Shown: positions 24,792 through 38,900 of the stretch, piece after piece
How positions within the stretch are numbered: the first letter of the stretch is position 1
How the letters are laid out: each line of letters starts with the position of its first letter
The notes under the pieces: model-generated
The model's database searches: none
Told to the model about the DNA's origin: nothing
What the model saw: only the letters and a program-made list of their open reading frames with translations
Made by a program: the position numbers and the translations under genes
Assembly: GCF_032854445.1 (NCBI RefSeq)
Contig: NC_088303.1
Coordinates: 34,513,265-34,577,264 of the forward strand
Direction: 5' to 3'
DNA length: 64,000 nt
Origin: Liolophura sinensis
Lineage: Eukaryota > Mollusca > Polyplacophora > Chitonida > Chitonidae

Positions 24792-25143
24792 GATAAAAAA
24801 AATGTAAACTATGCCATTAAAACCTTAATTCTATGTAAAAACATCCGCATAGTAGGTGATGAGTCCTCTATCCCATGCACGAGCATCACCCACTGCGGAA
24901 ATCAACTGAATTTACACAGGCGAGGTAAAGAAAAGCGTGCGATTTTATTGGACAAAAATGTCTTCTGATTTACGCGTCTCCTTTCCATAAAAGTGTTATT
25001 GTAGGTAGTATATTGAAAAAGAGGATCTAGGTTTGTAATGTACTTGCCTCGCTCCAAACAGAACATTTGACCTCTCATCAAATCTTCTCGCATTATAGTT
25101 TATTACGCCAAAAAAGATGGACTTGCTAGAAAGTCAAACGATG

Positions 25144-25166
25144 ATTGGTCGATAGAAACCGGAAGT
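25144..25166. promoter_or_regulatory. Inverted CCAAT box and ETS-type site
   Basis: ATTGG at 25144-25148 is the complement of CCAAT, the NF-Y site. CCGGAAGT at 25159-25166 matches the ETS/GABP consensus. They lie 10 bases apart, about 70 bases before the predicted NCAPD2 first donor. Confidence 0.45.
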
Positions 25167-25235
25167 CTTTAAAGTCCGCCTATTTTAAACCGAGTTTGCG
25201 AAGGCGAAGAAAATTGTTTATCCCCTAGTCCATGT

Positions 25236-26972
25236 GTAAGTATGTTTACATCTGTTTATGCGATACCCGAACCACAACAAAAGCATCTGAAAGCCATTAG
25301 GTTGAAAAGAAACTTTAAAAGTGAGCTTTTCCTACTAATAGCGGAAAGGTTTGCCAATCAAATTCTTGTCACTTGTCAACAAAGCCATACTCTCTGAGAA
25401 GAAGCGTTACAACAACAACAGTCAAGTTCAAAAGAGAAAAGCACTAAACCTAAAATAGATCTTTTTTTTCATTACATTTATACACATTCAAATTTGACTC
25501 AAGTTATAGCAGATAGGACCCACTATTCCTGGATGACAGTGTCTGCATTTTTTAGCTCATCTAGATGTGCTGTTTTAAATTCTGACATTTATCAAAATCA
25601 AATAATCCATCCCAGCCTATAAAAAAATTCGCTGCAATTTTCAAACTCCTATCTCCTTCCCACTCATGTCAATGGCACTCGCCCTCTCTGCTGATTTTCT
25701 ATGTAATTTCCGTGTGGAATCTTGACTGCTATCTCTCTTGACTGATTAACTACTCTCACAGATGATACATGTTAACTACCTGCCTTGTGGTCACATTGAT
25801 GGCTAGAACTGTGGCAGTAGCGAGTACCGTGCAGTAGACAGCCATTTTGAAATATCAAGTGACCAACTTTTGGATTTCACCGTTTGAAATGTAATGGATT
25901 TTTGGCATTGAAATCTTTCAGCGAGAACTATATTATTTCCACTGCACAACTTCAGTCTTGTTAATCCCACCCCGAGTAGCACATGAACTTATTAGTATTT
26001 TTAGTCCAGGAAAATTTGGGTCCTGTCAACGCCATCCTCACTAAGAACCATTCCATCAAGTTAGCATTCGAAAATGTGCAGCATTTTGAGAGGCGGAGAT
26101 GGACTCTGTTTTACGATGAATGTCAGAATTCTAACATTTCATACCATCCATCCAGATTGGCTACTTTTTTATGCACTGACTAGTGCAAAGTAGATTGAGA
26201 AATATCTTCACACCTCATATTCAAGGCTGCTCAACCCTTAGTCAGAGTTCCCGCCGTTCACTATTGTGTTGAACAGATTGTGGTTTGAATAAGCTCATCA
26301 TTTACCGCTAGCTGTTTAATCCACATCATAACGCCTCGTCACTTCTTTCAATCCCATCCCCACAAACTGTTTTGTAATGGTAATCGTCCAGACCCGATTG
26401 CTTTCGAATAGTTTGAATTGCTCAGATGTTATTTTGTATTTCTTGTTTGGCCATGGATGGCCCCAAGCTAGTCCTACATAACATCAGCGTTGCTCACATT
26501 TCAACGTAGGCGTACCACATTCCTTTTACATTTGTCTGAGAGTTAAAGTTCTGTTGCCTCACACCTCATGCACTAATCATGTATCTCGAGAACAAATAGA
26601 CCTGCACAAATATGTGTGCTAAAACTTTTACCTTTATTTTTTTTAGCAGTCTGCTTGTCTCGAAGATCATCACCATGCAAACCAAACCAACTTGTTATGG
26701 GGACTATATTCTGTTTATAAACCAATGATTTGGTTTACTACATTTTCATAGTGATCTGGATCTTGTTCCAGATTTATAAACAGGCTTTAAAAGATTTGGG
26801 GAATGACCCAAATGCAGACGGATTTATCTATAGACGGATTTGTACATTTTGGTGTAGCAGAGGTTTGCGCTCTCAGAATGCCTTATGTATCAATGCCAGA
26901 CAGTAACAGAACATATTTATAACAGTATTAACTGTTTTCTCTAGTTTCAGTTTGTATATTTTGTTTGTTTAG
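25236..26972 (+). other. NCAPD2: Predicted 5'UTR intron of NCAPD2
   Basis: The donor GTAAGTATG at 25236 and the acceptor TTTGTTTGTTTAG ending at 26972 would place the start codon 13 bases into exon 2. I see no coding exon, SINE or tandem repeat inside. An upstream exon elsewhere in this stretch cannot be excluded without transcript data. Confidence 0.45.
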
Positions 26973-26985
26973 AAAAGGCGTGAAG

Positions 26986-29900
26986 ATGGCCCAGGAATTT
27001 GTTATACCGTTGTCACGGGATGACTTGCTCAATAAAACAGCTGTGAATCAATTCACTGTGGAAGAGATCCTTCCACTAAGACTGATTCCTGGGGCTCTGC
27101 AAGGTGAGAAATTGTTTGGCTGAAATCAACTCAAATGTTAACTGTCTCTTTATAATTCTGTAGATCACTGTTCTCAAACAGATTAGAATTTTTCTACTTC
27201 AGTATCATCCATTGAAGCATGATTTTCAAAAAGTAGGACCTCACCTTACTGAGAAAGTGACTAACCTTTTCTTGTTTGTATCTTAACATAATCGTTGCTC
27301 TGCAGGTATTTAACATCAGAGTGCGTTCAATGTTTGGACAGTATTGTTGGTGATGCTATAGGTAAATACATTTTCAAACATGTACATCTAAGGGATATTG
27401 TACACAAACTATATTTTATGCATTTCATTTATGTTGAACAGATTTTTATTTTGTGGTTGAAAAACGCTTATTTGTGTATTGATTTTGGATGTTGTCATTC
27501 TCATGTTTTTTGGCCATAACTTGTGGATCCGACAGGGTATGACTGAAATATTTCCACTCATGTGGCATTAAACCTTAAATTATCATTCATTTTCTCAAAA
27601 TTGCAAAACTTATCAGGGATCTTGTAGGCTGATTTGTGATTTGCTTCAGTTTGCTGATATTTGATCTGTTTTATTTAGATATTAAGAGCGCTCTCCGATC
27701 TCCTAAAGCATCTGTTGCGGTTGATCATTTTGATACATGGTTTAGTGTATTGTGGTGAGTGGATTTTGTGTTGTCTTAATTAATTTAATGATAGGTATAT
27801 ATGTAGTTCATCTATTACATTTTGATCACTTTATTGCACTCTGAAACCAAGTGTACATTGGCTTCATTATTACAAACTTTACAACTTATTGCCATGTAAT
27901 AACATTTGGAAATAGTAAGCTTTACCAAAATAAAGCGTTTTCTGTGGTTTATATTGTGTTCAAACTGAAATATTCAAGCTGTAACATTTTTTGGACCTTT
28001 CTGCAAAAAAATAGAACACAATGATAAAGCTTTATTTATTTGCTGCAACTTTTTTTTTTTGACAGCCTGTCTTTTAACATGTACCAGACACACCTGTCCC
28101 ACCTGTCTTTGTGCTTAAAGGAGTGTTTAATTGAATGAGGGTCCTAAGTGAAAAATGACGTGGATCACTATACAAGATGTTGCAGTTACTGTAATTCAAC
28201 CTTTTTTGCATGTTTGCAAGGTGTTTATTCAAACATATTCTGAAGGCATTATTCTGTGTAGGCTGATAAAACTACTTTTTGTGTAGGCTGGAAAGTGGCC
28301 AATCCACGCAATGTAGTTTTGTCTCCAAGATCAAATGAAAAGTGAGCATAAATTGCATTGAAAGTAGCCCTTTTATATGCCAAAAGATTGAGGAATAAGG
28401 GTATTGCAAATTTGAGCTTCTTGATGATTATCTGATTACTATTCCCTGTGCAGCTTGCAAAAAGATGTCAGCCCAGATCTTAAGGAAGATGCCTGGAATT
28501 CTGTTGTCAAAGGTAATGAAGGAAGACTAAAACTGAGAAATTTTTTTACCTGTGCAACTTTTCCAGTAGTTTTATTAAAAGTGCATGTGCAAATTATTGC
28601 TTTTGTGTACACATATCAATTTGATTCAATATTTGTAGTTTGTGTGTGCTGCCTTAAAACTTTTTATTTACCTTCGATACATGTTAAATGTTTTCCTTCA
28701 TATGATGGAAATATCACTCTTTCTCTGTCCACAGTGTCCATTGTTCATTCTAATGAGCTGATGGTAGAACTGGAAGGCCCGCACATCTCTGTAGCCTCTC
28801 GTGAGCAGCATCTCCTCATACTGAAGGCCACAATGTATCTCTTGTGTCAGTATATGGAGATGTTTGAAGCGGAGGACACCAAACCTGGCACAAGTGTCGC
28901 TGGGCCAAAGGTTAGTTTCTTCAGAACTGGGGCCAATTCCACAGCACCAGTTTTGACTTAAAGCTTTACTTTTTAAGCACAGGAATCCAAATTTGGGAAC
29001 ACCTACATACACAAGGTATTGTGTGTGTTCTGGCTAATCTAATCGAATTTAAATCTTTGGGAACATGAACGCCTCAGTATGTTGAAGTTCATGCTTATTT
29101 ATGCTTTGTGAAATTGGCCACAGATGCCAGTAGAATAATTGCCTTGATGTGAGCTTTGACTTGAAGGCTCAGTAGTCTGATTATGTAGTTTACCTGTAGC
29201 CGGCTGGGTGTCATGCCACAGTTCGGTTCCTTTGGACCCTGAACGAGTGTCGTTTAACATGTGTATGTATGACGACATTAGGAGCGTCCTACAGCTGACA
29301 ACCTACCTAAATTATAAGGTAGTAAATAGATAAATTGTACATGTGAGTGTATTTGACCCGAAATTTTGTCCATGACTAACATTTCTCATTTGCCCTGATT
29401 CTGAGAGTCCAGTCAGTCTTAGATAGGTTTAGAGATAATGACATTTATTTGGATCTGAAGATTTACTATGACATTTACTGTGTATAATAATTCTCACCAA
29501 GGAAGAGGTGTGTAATTAGAACTTTGTAAATATTTTTCAGGGCAGAGGAAAGAAAAAACAGCCGAGTGACAGCATGTCCATCAACTGGGAGATAGAGCGC
29601 GAGCGTGGAGTGCAGGTGCTGTTGCGAACAGTGCAACTGCCATTATGTCGACTTTGGGACCCTCCTATCCCAGAGGAGGAGTTTGTCAAGTAAGAGCACA
29701 CTTTGTTGTTTAAAAGCACCATTTGTCAAGTAAATCCCCATTTGTCCAAAATACGCTGTCAGACATAGATAGGTGTTGTCAGGTAAGGGTAGGGACTTTG
29801 TAGTAGGAGCACACTTTGTTGCATACAAGCGGTGGTTGTATATACCAAAATGGTATGGTTTATTTTTGTCAAGTAAAAGCACACTGTCACGTCTAGGTAT

Positions 29901-31908
29901 TTCCAGTTGAGGTAAAATGTATGAAGTAAGAGCACACTTTGTTAAATAAAGGCACACTGTCGAGTCTAAATAGCTGTTGTCAAGTAAAGTTAGGGTTTAT
30001 GCAGTAAGGGCACACTTTGTGAAGTAAGAGCACATTGTCAATCTAGCTTTGTATTGTCAGAAAAGGGTATTGTTTATCAAGTAAGTTAACACTTTGTCAA
30101 GTGAAAGCACACTGTCAAGTCTAGATACTTGTAGGTATTGTCAAGTGAGGGTTGAGCTTATATAAATGTGCAGATATTCCAGACCGTGCTGTGTATCTAC
30201 AATGTTCGTTGTCCATTTTTGTTACATGTACTAGATTTGTAACTGAACGCCTTTGTTTCAGCATGATTACCTGTTGCTGTTACAAGCTGCTGGAAAACAC
30301 CATGATTAGTCGTAACAAGGACACTCGAGACGTGATTATCCGGGTGCTCGCTGTTATGGTGAAGAAATACAATCACTCGCTGGGTGAGTCCGTCTTTAGC
30401 AGATGTCTTGTTTTAAAGAATGCTGACCAATGCTATATCCTTGATCACCCTCCCTAAAATGACAGGCCAGTTAATGTATGGAATTTAGCATGCCTTACCC
30501 TGTTTCTGAGATTCGTCGATTCTTGCACATGATCTTCTTTGTACGAAATTGTATGCTTCATACGTTATGTAGCTCTAGTTTGCAAAAGTTTTGGGAGAGA
30601 CAAAACAGTATCCAGAAGTCAGCAAAAAAAAATAATGTTTTGTGTTTTTGTTATTTGATGAAATCCTTACAGTAAGACTGTGTAACATTATATAAATACA
30701 CAAAATTTGGGTTTAGTACATGTGAAAAGAGAAAAAATTACTGCTTGAATGTGTATTGTTAATACACATTAGTAAAACTAAATGTATCTATCATTCACAT
30801 TTTAGATTTGAAATTTAAACTCACTAGCAGAAGTTCATTAAACTGAAGTAAGCAACTTTCAATGAGGTCACATTAGTGACACTGGGTAGACAGTTGTCAG
30901 CCTGGAGAAGCCAACAGCCTTCAATATGGTGAATGCTGGGTTGTAATTTGACAAACTATTGTTCGTAACCACATGTAATAACCGTTATGTACACAATTTC
31001 AAATAACACGAAATACATCATCATGTAATCTTTTAGCATTTAAAATGCTTTTCTTTTCTTTCTTTTTTTTGAACTTTTTAATTTATCTTCTTTTTTTGCT
31101 GTATTTTTTTTTAAGCGAACAGTTTTACGAATGATTATTTCGGAACTAAGTACTTTCAGTCCCATTTAACTATTTTGCTATTTTGTTGTTTTATTCTGTG
31201 TACTCATTGGTGACGTGGCTGTGTAGCAGGTTTGTTTTCGTCAACGACATTTACCATCTTGCAGGAGCGAGCCTGAAGATAATCCAGTTACTGCAGCACT
31301 TTGAACACTTGGTTGTCCCGCTGGCCCAGGCAGTAGAACTCATCTCCACAGAGTATGGAGTAAAGACTGTGGTGGCAGAGATCATGAGGTTAGTTGTTCA
31401 AACTATCACAGCTCTAGTTAAAAGAAAAGACAACAAAATACCAAATGTATATATGTGTTTAATAATAAATTTTCAAAAACATGACATTTTATTTTTGTGA
31501 TGTTGCCTAACCGACACTTCGCAGTTCAAAGTAAGCAAAATCACAGGAAAATTAAAAGCATTGCCATGCTATAATACTAACCAACCAGGCATGGTTTATT
31601 TCTGTAATCTGAGAACACTCCCTTTTCCACTGTCGTCACATGGACACTGTTCTGCCTTCTATCTGTGATCCTGGGGTATGAGTGATGCGACATCGTCTTT
31701 GCAGCTTCGCTAACATGGCATATCCCATGGCCTAGCAAGATTTCCAGATTAAAAGTAGATATATACTTACAGAGTTATCAAACATGTTGTAGTCAAATGG
31801 CTTTAAAGAGTAATTAATAGATCAGTGATCACATAAAAGTAGAAGAGAGTAAAACCGTGTGTATATATATATATATGCATATATAGAATATACCTATGTA
31901 TGTATGTG

Positions 31909-31950
<42 letters not shown>

Positions 31951-32951
31951 ATACAGTACCTCAAATTGCTTAGTAGACACTAAAATCTGTCTGTTATGCA
32001 GAGAAATAGGTCGAATGGACCCCAAGGACTTGGTGAGAGACACATCAGGCACACGGTCGTACGCCAGCTTCCTTGTGGAGATAGCTGAGCGGGTGCCAGC
32101 CGTTGTGTTGACAAGTATCAGCGTCATCCTCAGACACCTGGAGGGTGAGGTAAGTCACTTAAAACATGCCACTCTGTGTCTACAAGAATACATGTACTTC
32201 AACTATCCTGACCGCCCCCCGATAGCACAGTTGGTAGAGCATCTGTGTCAAGAGCGGTAGATCCAGGGTCAGTCCTAGGTCAAGTCACACCTAAGACTTT
32301 AAAAGAGGAAGTTGTAACTTCATCACTTGGCGTTCAGCATGAAGGGGATAGTGCAACGACTGGTTGAGCCGTACCAGTATAAAGGCTCGGGTGGGGCGGC
32401 TTACTTATCTTCACTCACTCACTTCAAGCACTCACTCACTCCAACAACTTTCCAATTTAAATCTACAATTTTTAACCCATCTTCCTACTGTCTTGAAAGC
32501 TCTACTGGTGTAGTCATGTATTTACTTGAAACTTGATAGTGAATATATTGAATACATTTTGATCAAAAAGTTGTGCTGTATTTGTAAAATAACGAACTGA
32601 CAAAACCAGGTACACCTTGACAAAAGGCTAATTATCCCATTGCTATTTTCATAATTTATTTTCTTGGTATATATAATTATTCCAGTGGAAATGTAACTTG
32701 ATTATTTAATTGTTTACCCCAGAAATTCCAGTTTCCTCCTCCCATAAAAAGTGACTGATGGTATATAAGAGAAAAACTCTTGAGTATTGTGTTCAACAAT
32801 AATCAAATAAATAATGAACTTGTTTTAGTCTTATTCAATGAGGAATGGTGTATTGGGTGCTATGGGCGAGATCCTCATCAAAGTCCTCTCCAAAGATGAC
32901 CTGGACAACAAACAGAAACTCACACGAGATCAGATCCTGGATAAACTGGAG
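26986..32951 (+). CDS. NCAPD2: NCAPD2 coding exons 1-10: N-terminal condensin domain
   Basis: Exons 26986-27103, 27320-27361, 27679-27754, 28454-28512, 28735-28910, 29541-29689, 30262-30383, 31265-31388, 32002-32149 and 32829-32951 encode residues 1-379. This is the N-terminal Cnd1 domain that helps bind the kleisin NCAPH. Recognisable blocks are VDHFDTWFSVL, INWEIERERGVQVLLRTVQL, CCCYKLLENTMISRNKDTRD, KIIQLLQHFEHLVVPLAQAV and DPKDLVRDTSGTRSYASFLV. Exon 2 is only 42 bases; using the nearer upstream acceptor (ending 27305) would bring in an in-frame stop, so the acceptor ending at 27319 was chosen. A (TA)n microsatellite lies about 50 bases before the exon 9 acceptor. Confidence 0.93.
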
Positions 32952-35900
32952 GTAACTCATGATCTGACACACTACAATCTCATCTATAAACTCACAGTAT
33001 TGTGCTTCAAAAGAAAGTATAGCTGTTCATCACTCATCGGTTATTCAAAATTTCAGACTTGGTCGTGTGTGGTATCACTACATAGTTCTGACAAGGCTTG
33101 GTAGCTCAGATCCAGATCTGCAAGGCTTGGTAACTCAGAACCAGATCTGCAAGGCATTGTAGCTCAGAACCAGATCTGCAAGGCTTGATAGCTCAGAACC
33201 AGATCTACAAGGTTTGGTAGCTCTGAACCAGATGTGCAAGGCGTGGTAGCTCAGAACCAGATCTGCATGGCTTGGTAACTCAGAACCAGATCTGCATGGT
33301 TTGGTAGCTCAGAACCAGATCTGCAAGGCGTGGTAGCTCAGAACCAGATCTGCATGGCTTGGTAACTCAGATCCAGATCTGCAAGGCATGGTAGCTCAGA
33401 ACCAGATCTGCAAGGCATGGTAGCTCAGAACCAGATCTGGAAGGCTTGGTAACTCAGAACCAGTTCTGCAAGGCATGGTAGCTCAGAACCAGATCTGCAA
33501 GGCTTGGTATCTCAGAACCAGATCTGCATGGTTTGGTAGCTCAGAACCAGATCTGCAAGGCATGGTAGCTCAGAACCAGATCTGCAAGGTTTGGTAGCTC
33601 AGAACCAGATGTGCAAGGCTTCGTAGCTCAGAACCAGATCTGCATGGCTTGGTAACTCAGAACCAGATCTGCAAGGTTTAGCAACTCAGAACCAGTTTTG
33701 CAAGGCTTGGCAGCTCGGAACCAGATCTGCAAGGGGCAGCTCAGAATCAGTTCTGTAAGGTTTGGTTGCTCAGAACCAGTTCTGTAAGGATTGGTAGCTC
33801 AGAACCATTTTTGCAGGGCTTGGTACTTGTAGCTCAGAACCAGTTCTGCATGGCTTGGTACATGTAGCACAGAACCATTTCTGCAAGGCTTTGTAGCTCA
33901 GAACCAGATCTGCAAGGCTTGGTAGCTCAGAACCAGATCTTGCAAGACGTGGCAGCTTAGTCAGTACTACCAAACCCTAGACACACTTAGTATATATAAC
34001 CCCAGAATCATAGTGCAATGTTGGGTTTAAGTCAAACCTCATAGAGCCTTCTGAATCTTATTCAAACTGTTTCTAACTGCTATACCTTTGGTGTACAAAG
34101 CTATTAGTCGTCATTGGTCTTACTGCAGACAGCTATATTTCAACTTACATCTGTTGCAGCCTCTCGTTTCATAGGCGAGGATTATCTGATGCTGCATATG
34201 ATGTGCGAAAATGTTTTTTATGCATTAACCTTGTTTTTGTGTTCATCCTTGACTTTTTAACTTCTTTCAGGATCACATTCATGATGTCCATGCCTTTGTC
34301 AGGAGTAAGGTCTTACAGATATGGCTGAGAGTGGTCAATGAGAAGGTCAGAATAATACATCATGCTGAAGTCCACCATTCTGACATTACATCTTTGTTTG
34401 CTAATTCTTTAAAAAGTTAAAACATGAAATACACATAAGCTACTCGGAATAGTGATATGAAAATGTGTAAATAACTGATGACACCTAAAAGAATCACCTG
34501 CAGTCAAGAAAGAAAAAAAAAAGTCTGAGTAAATGAAACTGAGTATTACATTTGTTTTACGTACATTGCAGTTAATACATATTTGTCTCTTTCCCTACCA
34601 ATCAGTGCTTGCCATTGATGCGCCAAGAGAACCTGGTGAATCTTGTGATTGGTCGGCTCCAGGACAAGTCCTGTCAGGTCCGGAAACAGGCCATACAGCT
34701 GATCACCACCCTTCTGCAGAGCAACCCTTTTGCAGCAAAGGTAAGAATATTTGGCTTGGAATGGTTGTTAACGCCTTGACAACGTCATCTGTGCAGAAGA
34801 TCAGTGTGTTCAAAAAGGGCAAATAGGAGGCAGCAGACAGCCGTCTACTGCCTTCTCCAGAGCCACCTACCATGAATATTCTTACGGGGCCTCCATGGCT
34901 GGGTCGGTTAGCGCGCTAGTGCAGCGTAATGACCCAGGAGCCTTTCACCAATGCGGTTGCTTTTCAAGTCCAGCTCATGCTAGCTTCCTCTCCGGCTGAA
35001 AGTGGGAAGGTCTGCCAGCAACCTCCGGATGGTCGTGGGTTTCCCCCGGGCTGTGCCCGGTTTCCACCCACCATCGTATAAGTGAAATATTCTTGAGTAC
35101 GGCGTAAAACACAAATCAAATAAATACGTAAATAAATGAATATTCTTACTATTTAAATCAATAGTAATTGTGGCATAATTACTTTCAATTCAGCCGCCTA
35201 TTTTTGAACTTTGACCTCCTGCGATTCTAAATGAAAACCCTAGAAGATTTGGTATCATTTTTTCCATTTGTGCTTTTTGTAAAGCTGTGTTGGGAGTGGT
35301 CGAAATGATGTGATTTGGCAGCCATTTTGAATTATGACAACCTGGCTGTCAGTCACATCAGATTTGTGGCTTGTCCTGTTTGGGGTTGTGGCACATTGAA
35401 ATCTTACTGTTTCTGTCAATTTCTGCTCACTGTTTAGCTGCCATTGGAAGAGTTACAGCTGAGCTATGAGAAGGAGAAGAGTAAGCTAGAGGAGATGATG
35501 CCAGAGCCAGTATCCCCATCACCAGATGGTAACAGTATACATTTATTTATTACACTTGTGTTTTTAGTCTGGAGCCCAGAATTCTTCTCTTAATCCACTC
35601 AGGTTTATTGTTGGAGTAAAGTTTACAAAAATTCTGCTGAACCACTGGCAGCTGAATTTACATCTGTTTGGTCAAACACTGTTTACCTGGTATTCCTCTC
35701 TGGTGATACATGCATTTGGGAAAGTTTTCCAGCAACCTGTGAATGGTCGTCAGTTCCTTCTGGTCTGTGCCTGGTTTCCTCCCACCTCATTGCTGGCCGC
35801 TGTCATATAAGTGAAATGTTTTTGAGTATGATGTAAAACACGAATCAAATAAATAAATAAATTTATGGTTGGAGAAAAGGCCCTGGATTAAATCAGTGGC

Positions 35901-38900
35901 AGCTGGATTGAAACTTCTTTGGTCAAAGTCTTCTCTAGTAGAACCCAGTAGATATCAGCCAGTGTGGCCCCTCCACATCTAGGGTAAAGAGACTGAAAGA
36001 ATAGCCTGCATTCACCTGGTAATTCTCAACCCAAAGGGAACATTTATTAAAACGTATATCTGTTGTTCTGCTATACCAAGCCGTGGAATTTAACTCCTCG
36101 CTCAAGGTGTTAAATTCCACGGCTTTTCAGTGTCTAGCATTGCCTGAAGATGCTGCTCAGATCAGAAGTGCAATGCTGATCGAAGTTAATTCATATCTAC
36201 CATATCGTTTCAATGACATGTCTACTTTGTATAGTATTCATTGCACAACTAAAGAAAGTATGCAAGTGAAAGCAAAAAGATTTGGAATGTGAGCATTACC
36301 CAATGCACAATATATATTGTTTTTTGAATGCTCTACACTTCCCTGGGTAGTTAACAGTACACTCAGCAAGTGTAAAGTCAGTCGGAAGATTCCTTCCTTT
36401 GCAAATGCAATAAGTTAGATCTGGACTGAGAGTTCTATGCAAATATCAGTAAGGACTTTATGCAACAGCGTGCACGAACTATAGTCATAGTAAAACAGTT
36501 CTGGTTTTATCCTCACCTTATTGCAGACACCTTAACAGAGCAGACAACTTCCAGCTGGAAAACCATTGCCACCAAACTGGAGAACTACTTAAAGGTAGAT
36601 AACAATGATGATGGACCCACTGAGGAAAGTGAACCTTCAGATGAAGAGGACGAGGCAGATCTGATTACTGAGGACGACACACCTGTGAGGTAAACAAACA
36701 TATCAGTTTTGGTAGAGTGTCATTTCGTGTAGGTGGGTCTTTGCTAGTCAGTCTTTGAAATCAGTGAAATATATTGCAAGTATCTTTTATTTGGCTTAGG
36801 AATGATTTTAGTAAGTTGTAATTTTCTCCGTACGTGTCACTTAAATATGATTCTTGAATGTATGAAACAATACAGTACTTAAGGTAAACTACTACATAGT
36901 GTACCCAGTGAACTTATGTAGATAAGACTGTAGCTATTAAACGCAGCCTTTCATCACAAATATCCTCATTGGATATGGACAAACTGCATCAACTTTTTCT
37001 TGACAGTGGTATTTATGTCATGGAACCCTTATTTATAACTCTGAAATGATTTTGGTCAAATTTTGATATAAAAGTTTCTAAAGCACCTGTAATTAATAAA
37101 ATTAATATTTCCCCAGTGTTGCAGAGAAATTGTGTGTTTTGCTGGATGGAGAAGAATTCAAGAAAGTGCTATCTCTACTAGAGGCTGCCCAGGAGGCTTG
37201 GCCTGACCACCCATACTACCATGGCAACTGTCAATCTTCTGAAGAGTAAGAAGCATGTAACATCTTGATAATTTATATTTAGCATAAAATATTTCAAAAC
37301 CTTCATGCATGCAAAATAATAACTAAATGAAAGTGAATTTTGCATCAGGAAAAAAATTGTTCAGATATACAAAAAAAAAAAAAAAAAAAAACTTTTATAA
37401 GAGGAGATATGTACACTGTGGACCTTAGTGATCGTTTTCTGCTTTTGGGTGGATATATACTCTAACTTGTTACCCACTTCCTTGTCCCTCTGTACAGGCC
37501 AGAAGATGAGGCTGAAAGCCAGACTGAGGACACTCCTCATACTAAGAATATCCTGTCCACTCTCCAGAAAGTATTTGTGGGTGAGTGCCGTAATAAGCAG
37601 TATGTTTCAGTATGGATAGCAGAATACCAGTCCTCTGAATGTCTCATCAACTAAATCTATAACCTGATATTCATATTCTGGTTTGGCATGCACAAAGGAA
37701 TCGTAAGAGTAAGGCTAAGTTAATTGTAAATGACTAAGCTCACGATCATTGCTTTAACTTTCAGTTGATAACTTCTTGCACTTCAGTCAGAAATTACGAT
37801 CTGTTCAACCTTGTAGTAAATGGTTACAATCACTCTGTAAAAGTCCATCAAGACCCCTAGCTTTCATAGACCAGTGAAGTGGCCTATATATATTTACTTT
37901 CATTCACAAACCTGATTTCTCTCCCACAGGTGAAGTATTGTAGAGTATTTACCTGTAGAAGAGGAAAAAAAACACATTATATGCTGTATTTCACCTAAAC
38001 TTTGGTATCGGTGTGTAAAAATGCAATTTCAGAAGCACATAATGGCATTAAAATAATTCTTTTAATGCCAACATTTCAGTTTTTCTGATAAGAAATTAGT
38101 CAAACTTCACGAAAAACTGTAAACTGTAGCACTCTAAAGGTAAATCAGTCAGAATCAAGCAAAATGTGTCACTTGAAAAATGTTGAACTTTAGGTGAAAT
38201 GCGGTAAATAAAATTGAGGGCCTTTTTGTTAAGGTTAGAACTAAAACATGAACGTTATGTACATGTAAATGCAAGTTTATTTTCTTGTTTTTTTGTGACA
38301 CTAATTTTTTTACATGACATTTGTCAGATTATAAGAAGTCTCGTCTCATGTCTGCCTCGGATGTTGTGCAGCACCAGGAGGAAGTGGCGCGTCGTGCCTC
38401 TGAGAGCGGAGTGGTCAATGAGCTCACCAAGCAACAAGTGCTCGTCCAGTACCTTAAGGTAAAGCAGCTGTTCAGCACATGTTTTTGTGAAGCATGTGGT
38501 AAATGGCCTAGAGTTTGGCCCCGTGAGTTACTGTCGTTACTTTCACACGATCTGAGTTGGCGGCATGACAGAAGAGAGTGGCTAGCCCCCCCACCTGTTT
38601 CATTACCCTGCAGCTCTGGTTGCTAACCATGGGGTCAATTCACTGACTCTGAGGTGTGCAGGTCTCCCGACTAGTAGGGTTACATATAGATCTCTAAAAA
38701 TGAATGAAATCGAAGAAAGTATTAAGAAGGGTGATGTCTGTTACAAAACTGTCCAAAAAGTCCAGACACTGTCTCAAAGCATGACCACACCAAACAAGGA
38801 ATGTAGGCCGCATGCACACTGCACACTGCAGACAAACCAATTATTTGGGTTACGCCTACGTGGATGTCACCTCCCACTGGTGAAGAGATGAGAGCCCTCG

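Larger units (their letters stand above)
24776..25235. promoter_or_regulatory. Probable bidirectional promoter of POM121-like and NCAPD2 genes
   Basis: This short interval separates the POM121-like start codon (24775, minus) from a predicted non-coding first exon of NCAPD2 (plus) ending at a strong donor, GTAAGTATG, at 25236. It contains inverted CCAAT boxes (ATTGG at 24947-24951 and 25144-25148) and an ETS-type CCGGAAGT at 25159-25166. TATA-like elements are not obvious. CCAAT plus ETS without TATA is a common makeup of housekeeping and cell-cycle bidirectional promoters. Transcription start sites are not determinable here. Confidence 0.5.

Noticed and set aside
24902..25093. A 63-codon minus-strand open frame upstream of the POM121-like start as an extra coding exon
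   Set aside because: No donor places it in phase with the first coding exon and it has no family match; the region is better read as promoter or 5'UTR.
27306..27361. Longer version of NCAPD2 coding exon 2 starting at 27306
   Set aside because: In the required phase it reads a TAA almost at once; the acceptor ending at 27319 keeps the frame.
32215..32290. A tRNA gene
   Set aside because: The A- and B-box-like sequences are followed by SINE-type body sequence and no complete cloverleaf can be drawn, so it is called a tRNA-derived SINE.
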